Shown here piece by piece: positions 1-8,387 of a stretch of DNA of 64,000 nucleotides. The position numbers and the translations under genes are program-made. Each line of letters starts with the position of its first letter. Position 1 is the stretch's first letter. The DNA comes from Lachnospiraceae bacterium (GTDB lineage: Bacteria > Bacillota > Clostridia > Lachnospirales > Lachnospiraceae): contig JAFZUY010000049.1 of NCBI GenBank assembly GCA_017618075.1, positions 1 to 64,000 of the forward strand, read 5' to 3'. The notes beneath the pieces were generated by a model. The model made no database searches. It saw nothing but the letters and a program-made list of their open reading frames with translations, and was not told the DNA's origin.

Positions 1-31
1 CATCCTGAGCCAGGATCAAACTCTCTATAAA
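1..31 (-). rRNA. 16S ribosomal RNA, 5' end only
   Basis: The reverse complement carries the universal 5' end of 16S rRNA: AGAGTTTGATCCTGGCTCAG, followed by GATG. The mature 5' end is placed about eight bases before AGAGTTTG by analogy with other bacteria, so it is uncertain by a few bases. The gene runs off the left edge. A consensus promoter lies at 212-240. Confidence 0.95.
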
Positions 32-211
32 AATATGTTTGAATTTAATCCGTCCCGAATAAACTGCTTAGCTTATTCTTAACGTTTACTTTAGGTTTCT
101 TTCTCTGAAATTACTCTCCATCTTAAAGATGGTTTTTAGAATTTTCAGGGTTGCATTGCTGTTTATTTGTCAAGGTTCTTTGCACTCCCGTTTTTTTGGC
201 AGTGCTTGATT

Positions 212-240
212 AGTTTATCACTTGATACATTGAATGTCAA
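212..240 (-). promoter_or_regulatory. rRNA operon promoter with AT-rich upstream region
   Basis: On the minus strand TTGACA (235-240) is followed after exactly 17 bases by TAAACT (212-217). Long A/T tracts at 241-260 lie just upstream, in the position of an UP element, as expected for a strong rRNA promoter. The start point would be near 205, leaving a leader of about 170 nt before 16S. The leader contains a small hairpin around 119-131 (CCATCTT/AGATGG). A second TTGACA at 168-173 has no matching -10 box. Confidence 0.85.
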
Positions 241-312
241 TAATTTTTTTTAAAATTTTACGTTACTTTTTACTAAAAATATATACATTCGCATCAGTGA
301 CTAAACTGCACT

Positions 313-338
313 AAAAAAGTTCCTCGTTTGGGAACTTT
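313..338 (-). terminator. Intrinsic terminator of the tRNA-Ser pair
   Basis: Minus-strand hairpin AAAGTTCC/GGAACTTT (316-323 with 331-338) ends in a run of T. It lies just downstream of tRNA-Ser(GGA) and before the rRNA promoter, so the tRNAs and the rRNA are separate transcripts. Confidence 0.85.
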
Positions 339-344
339 CTTTCG

Positions 345-433
345 CGGAGAAGGAGGGATTTGAACCCTCGCGCCGCTATTAACGACCTGCACCCTTTCCA
401 GGGGTGTCCCTTCAGCCTCTTGGGTACTTCTCC
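345..433 (-). tRNA. tRNA-Ser (anticodon GGA)
   Basis: An 89-nt class II tRNA with a long variable arm. The acceptor stem GGAGAAG pairs with CTTCTCC, the anticodon loop is CTGGAAA (anticodon GGA, reads UCC/UCU), and the T loop is GGTTCAAATCC. The discriminator base is G, as usual for serine tRNA. No CCA is encoded, so CCA must be added after RNase Z-type 3' processing; an RNase Z-like gene lies at 2374-3285. Confidence 0.95.
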
Positions 434-476
434 AGATAGCTAAATCAATACATACTTATTCCTAAAATATAAAAAG

Positions 477-562
477 CGGAGAGGATGGGATTCGAACCCA
501 TGCGCCCTTTCGGACAAACGGTTTTCAAGACCGCCTCGTTATGACCACTTCGATACCTCTCC
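477..562 (-). tRNA. tRNA-Ser (anticodon TGA)
   Basis: An 86-nt class II tRNA. The acceptor stem GGAGAGG pairs with CCTCTCC, the anticodon loop is CTTGAAA (anticodon TGA, reads UCA and by wobble other UCN codons), the variable arm is long and the discriminator is G. CCA is not encoded. It is followed 43 bp later by tRNA-Ser(GGA), and both are probably transcribed from the promoter at 592-620. Confidence 0.95.
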
Positions 563-591
563 GAATAGCGTTAATTTCAAACGCAAGTGAT

Positions 592-620
592 AGTTTATCA
601 AATTTGAACTTTTGTGTCAA
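592..620 (-). promoter_or_regulatory. Promoter of the tRNA-Ser pair
   Basis: Minus-strand TTGACA (615-620), a 17-base spacer and TAAACT (592-597). Both boxes are identical to those of the 16S promoter at 212-240, which suggests shared stable-RNA control. It lies in the gap after ispD. Confidence 0.85.
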
Positions 621-636
621 TAAAAACTGTATAAGA

Positions 637-1311
637 TTATTGTAAATCTTTCGGAACGGTTATTTTAATGTTTGAATAGTCGCCCTCTATCAGTTTTACT
701 CTCACATCGGAATACATTTCAACGACCTGTGCATCATCGGTAACCTGAACCTTTACTTCTTTTTCAAGTTCTTCAATTAACTTTGAATACGAATCCAAGG
801 CGAGCTTATATTCAAAGGTCTGAGGAGTCTGCATAAAATATACGCTCTTCCTCTCAGGTGTTGAAATCACAAATCCGTTATCGTCCGCAATCTTTACAGT
901 ATCGGTTGCCTTTACGGATGTAACAACTGCTTTGTATTTTTGTACTTCTTCAATATTTCTTTTTATTATTTCATCCGAGACATAAGGTCTGGCGCCGTCG
1001 TGGATTAAAACATAGTCCGTATCCTTACATGCTTTAAGACCGTTATAAACGGAATTGTATCTTTCGGCACCGCCTTCGCATACTGCGGATACTTTTGATA
1101 AGCCGTATTTTTCTACGAATGTTTTTATGATGTATTCTTTGTCACCTGCGCCGCAGACAATCACTATATCGTCCACAGGAGATTGTTCGAAAGCAAGCAA
1201 AGAATGAGCAAGCACAGGCTTGTCCTTAAGCATCATATACTGCTTGGGTATATCGCTGTTCATTCTTTTGCCGGTTCCGCCGGATAAAACTATTGCAGTG
1301 AATTTACTCAT
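637..1311 (-). CDS. ispD: 2-C-methyl-D-erythritol 4-phosphate cytidylyltransferase
   Basis: 224 aa, normal for IspD. It couples CTP to methylerythritol phosphate in the non-mevalonate isoprenoid pathway. Visible motifs: nucleotide-binding loop SGGTGKRM (10-17, a variant of AAGxGxRM), K23, GGAERYNSV (80-88), HDGARP (104-109), ATDTVK (135-140), QTPQTF (161-166), TDDA (191-194) and GDYSNIKIT (210-218). It is the last gene of the tRNA-modification operon, 15 bp after tsaD. A Shine-Dalgarno-like AGGGA precedes the ATG. The close relative TarI (ribitol-5-phosphate cytidylyltransferase) cannot be fully excluded, but no teichoic-acid ribitol genes are nearby. Confidence 0.87.
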   Translation of the reverse strand: MSKFTAIVLSGGTGKRMNSDIPKQYMMLKDKPVLAHSLLAFEQSPVDDIVIVCGAGDKEYIIKTFVEKYGLSKVSAVCEGGAERYNSVYNGLKACKDTDYVLIHDGARPYVSDEIIKRNIEEVQKYKAVVTSVKATDTVKIADDNGFVISTPERKSVYFMQTPQTFEYKLALDSYSKLIEELEKEVKVQVTDDAQVVEMYSDVRVKLIEGDYSNIKITVPKDLQ

Positions 1312-1326
1312 ATTTCATTCCCTATA

Positions 1327-2349
1327 TTATACGCGTTCTCCGAGTTTAAGATTGGGAACGGCATTTAAATCCAGTCCGTGTCTTACGCCGCTTATATATT
1401 CAAAATATGCAGCCGAACCGATCATGGCCGCATTGTCCGTACAAAGGATGGGTGGAGGAAGGAAGAATTCAATATCTCTTTCCTTACATGCATTTTCAAA
1501 CGCTTCTCTGAGTCCGCTGTTTGATGCCACTCCTCCTGCAATCGCAAACTTTTTAAAGCCGTACTGATTTAACGCTTCCATGGAATGGCCAACCAGTACA
1601 TCGATTACTGCCTGCTGGAATGATGCTGCCACGTCTTCCGTAACTATTGTTTCATTGTTCATGGATGCGGTATTCAAATAATTTAAAACCGCAGATTTTA
1701 ATCCCGAGAATGAAAAGTCGTATTCGCTGCCGCCGACCTTGGCTCTCGGAAACTTAATTGCTTCGGGATTGCCTGATTTGGAAACCCTGTCGATTTTGGG
1801 TCCGCCGGGGTATCCCAAGCCTATTGCTCTGGCCACCTTGTCAAAGGCCTCTCCCGCTGCATCGTCTTCGGTCTTGCCTAAGATTTCGTATTTGCCGAAG
1901 TCTGCTACTTTTACGAGATGTGTATGACCTCCCGAAACTATGAGGCACATAAAAGGAGGTTCAAGCTCCTTATTAGCTATATAGTTTGCACAGATATGTC
2001 CTTCGATATGATGCACGCCTATAATAGGAAGATTCGCTCCGTATGCAAGTGCTTTTGCAAAAGACACACCGACCAAAAGCGGTCCGACTAAACCCGGTCC
2101 GTATGTAACTGCTATCGCATCCATATCTTTTAACTGCATACCGGAATCGGTGATGGCTTTTTCAACCACCTGATTGATTTTGTCGATATGTTTTCTGGAT
2201 GCAATCTCGGGAACAACTCCGCCGTAAAGTGTATGAAGATCTATCTGTGAATAAATAACATTCGACAGAACTTCTCTTCCGTTTCTTACGACCGCTGCTG
2301 CCGTCTCATCGCAGGATGATTCAATTGCCAAAATATTTATGTCTGCCAT
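1327..2349 (-). CDS. tsaD: tRNA N6-adenosine threonylcarbamoyltransferase TsaD
   Basis: 340 aa, full length. It transfers threonylcarbamoyl from threonylcarbamoyl-AMP to A37 of ANN-decoding tRNAs, working with TsaB and TsaE encoded just upstream. Family signatures: ESSCDET (10-16), the metal-binding HIEGH (114-118), SGGHTHL (139-145) and [10 protein letters not shown] (162-171), all intact. It lies 24 bp after the RNase Z gene and 15 bp before ispD, so it is presumably read in the same transcript. The ribosome-binding site is weak (AGAGA), which fits translation within an operon. The enzyme that makes the threonylcarbamoyl-AMP (TsaC/Sua5) is not in the window. Confidence 0.95.
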   Translation of the reverse strand: MADINILAIESSCDETAAAVVRNGREVLSNVIYSQIDLHTLYGGVVPEIASRKHIDKINQVVEKAITDSGMQLKDMDAIAVTYGPGLVGPLLVGVSFAKALAYGANLPIIGVHHIEGHICANYIANKELEPPFMCLIVSGGHTHLVKVADFGKYEILGKTEDDAAGEAFDKVARAIGLGYPGGPKIDRVSKSGNPEAIKFPRAKVGGSEYDFSFSGLKSAVLNYLNTASMNNETIVTEDVAASFQQAVIDVLVGHSMEALNQYGFKKFAIAGGVASNSGLREAFENACKERDIEFFLPPPILCTDNAAMIGSAAYFEYISGVRHGLDLNAVPNLKLGERV

Positions 2350-2373
2350 TTAAGAAATATCTCTTTTCTTTTA

Positions 2374-3285
2374 TTATGCTTCGTCATATCTTAAATCCGC
2401 ACTCATTCCGTCCTTGGCCGCAATGCTTGCAGGGAAAATACTTCTTGCGTTGTCAATGTATTCCTTGGGTTTAAAAAGTGACGGGCTGTAATGTGTAAGC
2501 CACATTTCCTGAACATTTGCTTCCTTGGCCATCGTGGCTGCCTCGGCAAATGTCATATGCTTATGCTCTTTTGCTTTCTCAAGCATCTCAGTATCGCCGT
2601 ACATTCCTTCGCAGATAAAAAGATCCGAATCTTTTGCGAAAAGAGGAATGTTCTTGCAGGGTCTCGTATCCGTGGTATAGGTAACCTTGATTCCTTTTCT
2701 CGGAGGACCCATTATCATATCGGGTGTATAGATACCTGTTTCGTCTTCAATGGTTTCGCCCTTCTGAAGTTTCGACCAGTAGTTAAGCGGAATATTTAAT
2801 TCCTTCGCCTTATCGGAATCAAATCTGCCTGCGCGGTCAATCGAAATGCTGTAGCCGTAACAGGTCACATTGTGATTAACTTTAAACGCATCAATATGAA
2901 AATCTTTAAAATCGAAACTCTTCGAGTCGCCGTCTATTTCAATGTAATTGATTTCAAAAGGAAGCTGGGGCGCAATTATTAAAAGTGACTCAACCACTTT
3001 TTTAATTCCCTTGGGTCCCGCCAAAGTAACGGGCTCGGTTCTTTCGGAATTGCCCAGTGTTAAAAACATTCCGGGAAGGCCTGAAATATGATCGGCATGA
3101 AAATGGGTGAAAAGAATCAGGTCTATAGGCTTAGGGCTCCAGCCTTTTTCTTTTAGGGCAACCTGAGTTCCCTCTCCGCAATCGATAAGCACGTTTATTC
3201 CGTTGTATCTGACCATCAGTGATGTCAGCCATCTGTGAGGAAGCGGCATCATTCCGCCGGTTCCGAGTAAACACACTTCAAACAT
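2374..3285 (-). CDS. rnz: Ribonuclease Z-like metallo-beta-lactamase
   Basis: 303 aa. It is a zinc-dependent beta-lactamase-fold hydrolase. The motif HFHADH (61-66) is the first metal site, followed later by an NHNVTC segment, a TTDTRP aspartate and a C-terminal THYSP histidine, the expected order for RNase Z/ElaC. RNase Z trims tRNA 3' ends, which fits the CCA-less tRNA-Ser genes in this window. The start at 3285 was chosen over one 39 bp upstream because AGAGG precedes it, it lies 1 nt after the rimI stop, and the protein then begins directly with the MFEVCLLGTGG core. It sits between rimI and tsaD. A non-tRNA hydrolase of the same fold is possible. Confidence 0.85.
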   Translation of the reverse strand: MFEVCLLGTGGMMPLPHRWLTSLMVRYNGINVLIDCGEGTQVALKEKGWSPKPIDLILFTHFHADHISGLPGMFLTLGNSERTEPVTLAGPKGIKKVVESLLIIAPQLPFEINYIEIDGDSKSFDFKDFHIDAFKVNHNVTCYGYSISIDRAGRFDSDKAKELNIPLNYWSKLQKGETIEDETGIYTPDMIMGPPRKGIKVTYTTDTRPCKNIPLFAKDSDLFICEGMYGDTEMLEKAKEHKHMTFAEAATMAKEANVQEMWLTHYSPSLFKPKEYIDNARSIFPASIAAKDGMSADLRYDEA

Positions 3286-3286
3286 T

Positions 3287-3739
3287 TTATACCTCTTTGT
3301 CGCGAAGCCAGTAAATCGCCGCACCCTCAGTGGGATTGGAATAAAACTTGGGTCTTATTCCTTCGAATAAAAAACCCTTTTTCTCGTAGAGCTTTCTGGC
3401 TGCGTGATTGTTTTCCCTTACTTCCAGAGTAAAATCCTTTACTCCCTTTTTTCTTCCTTCTCCTAAAAGAGTATCAAGAAGGTTTGATGCCAGACCTTTT
3501 CTTCTGTACTCCTCTTTAACCGATACATTCATGATATCGGCCGTATCGATGCTTATAATCATTCCTGCTGCCGCAACGATTAGATTGTTTTCATCGTCGC
3601 GAATTGCAAAATACAAAGCATCGGGATTATTTATTTCTTCTTTAAGAGAATTAAGACTCCAACCATCGGAAAAGTTTTCTCTTTCAAGTTCGGCAATTCC
3701 TTCGACATTGGTCTCATTCATTTTTTCCGTAATAAACAT
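3287..3739 (-). CDS. rimI: Ribosomal protein alanine N-acetyltransferase RimI-type GNAT
   Basis: 150 aa, a single GNAT acetyltransferase domain. The acetyl-CoA pyrophosphate loop is RRKGLA (79-84), followed by LEVRENN (105-111) and ARKLYEKKGF, the typical RimI ending. RimI acetylates the N-terminus of ribosomal protein S18; in Gram-positives it travels with the t6A genes, as here directly after tsaB (2 bp gap). Its end carries the ribosome-binding site of the RNase Z gene. Substrate assignment rests on gene order plus family resemblance. Confidence 0.88.
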   Translation of the reverse strand: MFITEKMNETNVEGIAELERENFSDGWSLNSLKEEINNPDALYFAIRDDENNLIVAAAGMIISIDTADIMNVSVKEEYRRKGLASNLLDTLLGEGRKKGVKDFTLEVRENNHAARKLYEKKGFLFEGIRPKFYSNPTEGAAIYWLRDKEV

Positions 3740-3741
3740 TT

Positions 3742-4455
3742 TTAATTTGTTCCCTGCATGGCCTCTCTCTCACGTTCGGCCTGGGGCTTTCTTAAATAAA
3801 CAGGTGAAATGTCCGCTGCCTTTTTTGCAAGACCTTCATTTGCAAATATCTCTGCGAGCGCTGCAACATTGGCTGCGTTCTGATATGCGTTTGCCGCATT
3901 CGGTAATGCATAATCAACCTTCAGGCTTTGAGCAATCATATCTTTATATACCGGAACTCCGTCGCCCGTAAAGAAAACCTTTTTGCCCATTGCATTAAGT
4001 TTTTCTAAAAGAACGGATAATTCACAGTTAACAGGTTCAATGACCGTAACAGGTTTTGCCGAATTTCCTTCAAACGAATAACCTGCAGCATAAACCTGCG
4101 ATCTTCTCGCATCCATAATGGGAATGACTATTCCCTCTGCGCCGGGCCAGTTAAGTGCTAACGCTTCAAGAGTGGATACATCCACAATTTCTTTGCCTAT
4201 GCTAAGTCCCAAACCCTTGATGGTTGCAACACCGATTCTTAAGCCCGTAAAAGATCCGGGTCCGTTGGCACACGCAAGATAATCAATATCGTTTAAATCA
4301 ATCTCCAGAGTTTTTACCATCTCATCAAGCATAGGTAAAAGAGTCTGCGAATGAGTCTTCTGATAGTTGATATTTATTAATCCTTTTATCTTTCCATCCT
4401 CAAGATATGCAACCGAAGCTACAAGTCCGGATGAATCAAGTGCAAGTATTTTCAA
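3742..4455 (-). CDS. tsaB: t6A synthesis scaffold protein TsaB
   Basis: 237 aa. It is a non-catalytic paralogue of TsaD with an ASKHA fold that forms the TsaB-TsaD-TsaE complex. It begins MKILALDSSG, has the GPGSFTGLRIG motif near residues 66-76 and lacks the TsaD HxxxH metal site. Its start codon overlaps the end of tsaE by 4 bases (ATGA type), so the two are translationally coupled, and rimI follows after 2 bp. Length is normal for the Firmicute form. Confidence 0.93.
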   Translation of the reverse strand: MKILALDSSGLVASVAYLEDGKIKGLININYQKTHSQTLLPMLDEMVKTLEIDLNDIDYLACANGPGSFTGLRIGVATIKGLGLSIGKEIVDVSTLEALALNWPGAEGIVIPIMDARRSQVYAAGYSFEGNSAKPVTVIEPVNCELSVLLEKLNAMGKKVFFTGDGVPVYKDMIAQSLKVDYALPNAANAYQNAANVAALAEIFANEGLAKKAADISPVYLRKPQAEREREAMQGTN

Positions 4456-4919
4456 TTCAGATAACCTTCTTTTGTAGTTTTTGTAATCGTAATTTTCCTG
4501 TAATCGTTCCCTTTGGACAAATCTTTTATGATGTTAACAACGTAAGTTCCTTTGGGAATTATCTCTTCTATGATTCCGGCCCATTCGATAATGGTGATTC
4601 CGTCGGAATATACACAGTCGTCAAATCCGACCTCTTCCATCTCCTCAACGTCGCCGATTCTGTAAACATCAAAATGATGAAGAGGCATTCTGCCATTATA
4701 ATACGATTCAAGAATTGTAAAGGTAGGGCTTGTTACGTGATCCGTTATGCCTAGTCCTTTTGCAATTCCCTTGGTGAAAACTGTTTTGCCGACACCGAGA
4801 TCACCGATTAAAGCTATGACTGTTCCGGGGTTTGCATTTTTTGCAAACTCTTCGCCCATCTTTAGGGTCTCGTCTGCGGAATTAACTTCGAATATGCCTT
4901 CTTTTATGATTTCTTCCAT
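4452..4919 (-). CDS. tsaE: t6A synthesis ATPase TsaE
   Basis: 155 aa, a P-loop ATPase that drives the t6A complex. Walker A GDLGVGKT is at 39-46. Further signatures are SPTFTILESY, HHFDVYRI and EWAG, all conserved in the family. It overlaps the YcxB-like gene upstream through a TAATG junction at 4917-4921 and tsaB downstream by 4 bases, so it sits in the middle of a tightly coupled operon. Confidence 0.95.
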   Translation of the reverse strand: MEEIIKEGIFEVNSADETLKMGEEFAKNANPGTVIALIGDLGVGKTVFTKGIAKGLGITDHVTSPTFTILESYYNGRMPLHHFDVYRIGDVEEMEEVGFDDCVYSDGITIIEWAGIIEEIIPKGTYVVNIIKDLSKGNDYRKITITKTTKEGYLN

Positions 4920-5407
4920 TAAAGACCCCCGAATTTAATCTTAACTTTCGCGGGATCCATATGAGTGTTTATCATCATAAGGACGTCTCCGGTTTTATCG
5001 CCCATATCTTTTTTAGGGAATATAAAAGCGGAATTCTTGCCCGTGTATACAAAATAACTCTGTCTGGTATTGCATGCTTTCACGCAGTCACTCCAGGGAA
5101 TGGTCTGCTCCTCGCCCTGTGCGGATACGGTGATTCCTTCGTCGTTTAAAAGATACGAAACCGGCTCCTTGAAGAAATCAATCATCTTAACTTTCATAAA
5201 AGAAGATCGTAAAAGACTGATGGGAAGGTAAACAATTAAAAGAATACCTGCCACAAGGTAATACCATGTAAGATATCTGGCAAATAAAAATATAAATACA
5301 ACACCGAGAGCCGTGGCCATAATCGACACCGGCTTTTTATACGAATGCTGCAGATTGAAGTCATATAATTTTGAAGTTGTCATCTGTACGTCGAATCTGA
5401 CTTCCAT
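4919..5407 (-). CDS. YcxB-like membrane protein of unknown function
   Basis: 162 aa, first gene of the tRNA-modification operon. A short cytoplasmic N-terminus is followed by two close membrane helices (about 27-44 and 47-66) and a soluble C-terminal half containing IPWSDC and a PKKDM-type segment, the layout of YcxB-like (PH-like) proteins. Function is unknown. The start at 5407 is chosen because AAAGG lies about 8 bases upstream and the promoter at 5452-5480 would put the transcript start near 5446. A longer version starting at 5464 would begin upstream of that start point and is unlikely. Confidence 0.6.
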   Translation of the reverse strand: MEVRFDVQMTTSKLYDFNLQHSYKKPVSIMATALGVVFIFLFARYLTWYYLVAGILLIVYLPISLLRSSFMKVKMIDFFKEPVSYLLNDEGITVSAQGEEQTIPWSDCVKACNTRQSYFVYTGKNSAFIFPKKDMGDKTGDVLMMINTHMDPAKVKIKFGGL

Positions 5408-5451
5408 GGGATTACCTTTCCGTGAAATCAACACATAAAAATTCAATTTAC

Positions 5452-5480
5452 AGTATAATTTCAAACCGTTTATTTTTCAA
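5452..5480 (-). promoter_or_regulatory. Promoter of the YcxB-like/tsaEB-rimI-rnz-tsaD-ispD operon
   Basis: Minus-strand TTGAAA (5475-5480), a 17-base spacer and TATACT (5452-5457). It leaves a leader of about 40 nt before the start at 5407. Confidence 0.75.
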
Positions 5481-5486
5481 GTGCGC

Positions 5487-5563
5487 AATAGAGCCGGGCA
5501 CCCTTCGGGAGCCGGGCACTGATTATAATCAATAAGGGACGGTCCTATTTGAACCGTCCCATG
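5487..5563. repeat. Tandem GC-rich 11-mers plus a hairpin after typA
   Basis: Two copies of GAGCCGGGCAC lie in direct orientation around a CCCTTCGGG hairpin (about 5490-5519). Then come a palindromic GATTATAATC and a hairpin GGGACGGT/ACCGTCCC at about 5537-5561. The hairpin is just downstream of the typA stop and may act as its terminator, although no good T run follows. The GGGACGG core recurs at 36391-36432 and, less exactly, at 36621-36647. Confidence 0.5.
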
Positions 5564-5568
5564 TTGTT

Positions 5569-7425
5569 TTAATGTTGTGCATTTTCTGACGCCTGTTTCT
5601 TGGCAAATCCGGCACGCTTTCTTAAAGTTGGATCAAGAATCTTCTTTCTTAATCTTAAATGCTCCGGTGTTACTTCGAGAAGCTCGTCGGTATCGATGAA
5701 ATCGATTGCCTGCTCAAGACTTAATATCTTGGGCGGTACAAGGTGAAGTGCCTCATCCGCGGATGATGAACGTGTGTTGGTAAGATGCTTGGTCTTACAT
5801 ACGTTAAGTTCAATGTCTTCAGCCTTGGGACACTGTCCGATGATCATGCCTGCATAAACCGTTTCGCCGGGTCCGATGAAAAGCGTACCTCTCTCCTGTG
5901 CATTGAAGAGTCCGTATGTTACACTCTCGCCGCCTTCAAATGCTATAAGGGAACCCTGCTTTCTGTACTGGATATCTCCCTTGTAAGGACCGTAGCCTTC
6001 AAAAAGTGTATTCAAAATTCCGTTACCCTTGGTATCGGTTAAGAAATCTCCTCTGTATCCGATGAGGCCTCTTGAGGGAATTAAAAACTCAAGTCTAGTG
6101 TATCCGCCCGAAGCGCTGCCCATCGTAACAAGTTCGCCTTTTCTCTGTGAAAGCTTTTCGATTACACTGCCCGAATACTCTTCGGGAACATCGATATATG
6201 CACGCTCCATCGGCTCTAAGAGTTTGCCGTTCTCGTCTTTTTTATAAAGAACCTCTGCTTTGCTTACCGCAAATTCGTATCCTTCTCTTCTCATGTTCTC
6301 AATAAGAACCGAAAGATGAAGTTCTCCTCTGCCCGATACCTTGAATGCGTCGGTGCTTTCAGTTTCTTCTACTCTTAAGGAAACGTCTGTATTAAGCTCT
6401 CTGAAAAGTCTGTCTCTTATATGACGGCTGGTAACATACTTTCCTTCTCTGCCTGCAAGAGGTGAATCGTTTACGATAAAGTCCATTGCAATTGTAGGCT
6501 CGGAAATCTTCTGGAAAGGAATAGGGTCGGGATTATCCACGCTGCAAAGCGTATCACCGATATGAATATCGGATATACCGGAGATTGCAACAATCGAGCC
6601 AATGCCGGCTTCTTTTATTTCCACTCTTTCAAGTCCGTCAAATTCATATAACTTTGAAACTTTTACTTTTCTTGACTTTTCGGGATCGTGTGCATTGACG
6701 ATTACAACATCGTCGTTTGTATGAATCACGCCTCTGTCGACTTTACCTACACCGATTCTTCCGACATACTCGTTGTAGTCAATGGTACTGATAAGAATCT
6801 GTGTGCCGCCTTCGGGATCTCCTTCGGGTGCAGGAATATAATCTATGATGGTTTCAAAAAGCGGAGACATATCAACCGCTTCATCAGACAAATTCTTTAC
6901 TGCCGTTCCTGCCTTTGCGGATGCAAAGATAAAAGGACAGTCAAGCTGTGAATCATCGGCATCAAGATCAAGGAAGAGTTCAAGTACTTCGTCTACAACC
7001 TCTTCGCTTCTAGCTTCGGGTCTGTCGATTTTGTTTACGCATACAATTACAGGAAGCTTAAGTTCGAGTGCTTTTCTTAAAACGAATTTGGTCTGGGGCA
7101 TGGGGCCTTCAAATGCATCTACCAAAAGGATTACACCGTTTACCATTTTTAATACACGTTCTACTTCGCCGCCGAAATCCGCATGGCCCGGAGTATCTAT
7201 AATATTAATCTTTACGCCTTTGTAATTAACTGCCGTATTCTTCGAAAGAATTGTAATTCCTCTTTCTCTTTCGATATCGTTTGAATCCATGACTCTCTCG
7301 GCTACTTCCTGATTATCCCTGAATACACCGCTCTGTTTTAAGAGGCCGTCTACCAGAGTCGTCTTGCCGTGATCGACATGAGCTATTATTGCAACATTAC
7401 GAATATCTTCTCTTTTCGTAATCAT
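5569..7425 (-). CDS. typA: Translational GTPase TypA/BipA
   Basis: 618 aa, normal length. It is a ribosome-associated GTPase of the EF-G/LepA family involved in stress and cold adaptation and in 50S assembly. The N-terminus has the P-loop AHVDHGKTT, switch I RERGITI, DTPGHADFGGE and NKID, then EF-G-like domains III and V and the TypA-specific C-terminus. The start at 7425 is supported by GGAGGAGA right before the ATG; an upstream extension to 7500 would overlap the promoter. It is transcribed alone from the promoter at 7491-7519. Confidence 0.96.
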   Translation of the reverse strand: MITKREDIRNVAIIAHVDHGKTTLVDGLLKQSGVFRDNQEVAERVMDSNDIERERGITILSKNTAVNYKGVKINIIDTPGHADFGGEVERVLKMVNGVILLVDAFEGPMPQTKFVLRKALELKLPVIVCVNKIDRPEARSEEVVDEVLELFLDLDADDSQLDCPFIFASAKAGTAVKNLSDEAVDMSPLFETIIDYIPAPEGDPEGGTQILISTIDYNEYVGRIGVGKVDRGVIHTNDDVVIVNAHDPEKSRKVKVSKLYEFDGLERVEIKEAGIGSIVAISGISDIHIGDTLCSVDNPDPIPFQKISEPTIAMDFIVNDSPLAGREGKYVTSRHIRDRLFRELNTDVSLRVEETESTDAFKVSGRGELHLSVLIENMRREGYEFAVSKAEVLYKKDENGKLLEPMERAYIDVPEEYSGSVIEKLSQRKGELVTMGSASGGYTRLEFLIPSRGLIGYRGDFLTDTKGNGILNTLFEGYGPYKGDIQYRKQGSLIAFEGGESVTYGLFNAQERGTLFIGPGETVYAGMIIGQCPKAEDIELNVCKTKHLTNTRSSSADEALHLVPPKILSLEQAIDFIDTDELLEVTPEHLRLRKKILDPTLRKRAGFAKKQASENAQH

Positions 7426-7490
7426 ATTCTCCTCCGTAAAAGAATCAAAACAAAATAAAAACGACGTGTTTAAAAAACACACCGTTTGAG

Positions 7491-7519
7491 AGTATAGCAC
7501 CTGAAAAGTATTGGTGCAA
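7491..7519 (-). promoter_or_regulatory. typA promoter
   Basis: Minus-strand TTGCAC (7514-7519), 17 bases, TATACT (7491-7496). The roughly 60-nt leader holds a small GTGTTT/AAACAC hairpin followed by T-rich sequence (7450-7480), which could act as a weak attenuator. Confidence 0.72.
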
Positions 7520-7535
7520 GAAAAAAATATTTTAA

Positions 7536-8387
7536 TCAGTGTTTAACGAAAAACTTACCGATGATAACAAAGATAACAAAAACTATTACATTAATGCATA
7601 CAACCGTCGCACCAATCGGCGTCGAAAGAATGATGGATGCAATGATTCCCGATACCGCGCAGAATACTCCGACAACGCCCGAGGCGATAACAACCGACAG
7701 GAAGCTTTTAAATATTCTCTCCGTTGATAAAACAGGGAATACAATCAGTGCCGAAATAAGAAGCGAACCGACAAGCTGCATGCTTAAAACTATAACAACC
7801 GCAATTATAATTGATAAAAGAATCTTATAAAGATTACATCTTATACCTGTTGCGGATGCAAAGCTTTCGTCAAAGGTAACGGAAAAGATTCGATGATAAA
7901 AGACAACGAAGAATGCCACTACCACGAGGGAAAGCACTATGCATAAAATAACATCTCCCGTTGATAATGTCAGAATGGACATCGAGCCAAAGAGCGTCGA
8001 ACACACATCTCCCGAGAGGTTTGCGGTTCTTTTATTCGGAACAATATTTAAAAGAAGATAACCGAATGCAAGAGCTCCTACAGAGAGCATAGCTATCGCC
8101 GCATCTCCCTTAATCTTCTTTTTATCATTTGAACCCATGAGAATAACCGCTACCAGAATAGTCACGGGAAGTACCAGTATCATTTTATCTGTGATGGAAA
8201 ATACCGTTGCGATACAGAGTGCTCCGAATGCAACATGAGAAAGACCGTCTCCGATAAAAGACAGTCTCTTAAGTACAATGGTCGTTCCAAGAAGCGATGC
8301 GCAAAGTGCAATTAACGTTCCTACTATCAAAGCATTTCTTACCATGGAACGAGACAGATATTCAGCCAGTATAGTTAAAACAGACAT
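7536..8387 (-). CDS. Metal ABC transporter permease (ZnuB/MntB family)
   Basis: 283 aa, about eight or nine membrane helices across the whole length, of the ABC-3 permease family that imports zinc, manganese or iron. Typical segments include LGTTIVLKRLSFIGDGLSH near residue 40 and FASATGIRC near residue 178. Its start overlaps the ATP-binding gene by 13 bases, with GGAGAA as ribosome-binding site. It completes a binding protein/ATPase/permease set at 7536-10025. The metal cannot be read from the permease. Confidence 0.88.
   Translation of the reverse strand: MSVLTILAEYLSRSMVRNALIVGTLIALCASLLGTTIVLKRLSFIGDGLSHVAFGALCIATVFSITDKMILVLPVTILVAVILMGSNDKKKIKGDAAIAMLSVGALAFGYLLLNIVPNKRTANLSGDVCSTLFGSMSILTLSTGDVILCIVLSLVVVAFFVVFYHRIFSVTFDESFASATGIRCNLYKILLSIIIAVVIVLSMQLVGSLLISALIVFPVLSTERIFKSFLSVVIASGVVGVFCAVSGIIASIILSTPIGATVVCINVIVFVIFVIIGKFFVKH

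Noticed and set aside
168..173. Second TTGACA before 16S as an rRNA P2 promoter
   Set aside because: The -10 position 17 bases on reads CCCTGA on the minus strand, with no usable alternative at 16 or 18.
637..1311. Reading the gene as TarI (ribitol-5-phosphate cytidylyltransferase)
   Set aside because: No ribitol or teichoic acid genes are nearby and the motif set fits IspD, though the families are close.
3408..3971. 187-codon plus-strand ORF opposite rimI and tsaB
   Set aside because: Shadow of two well-supported genes on the other strand.
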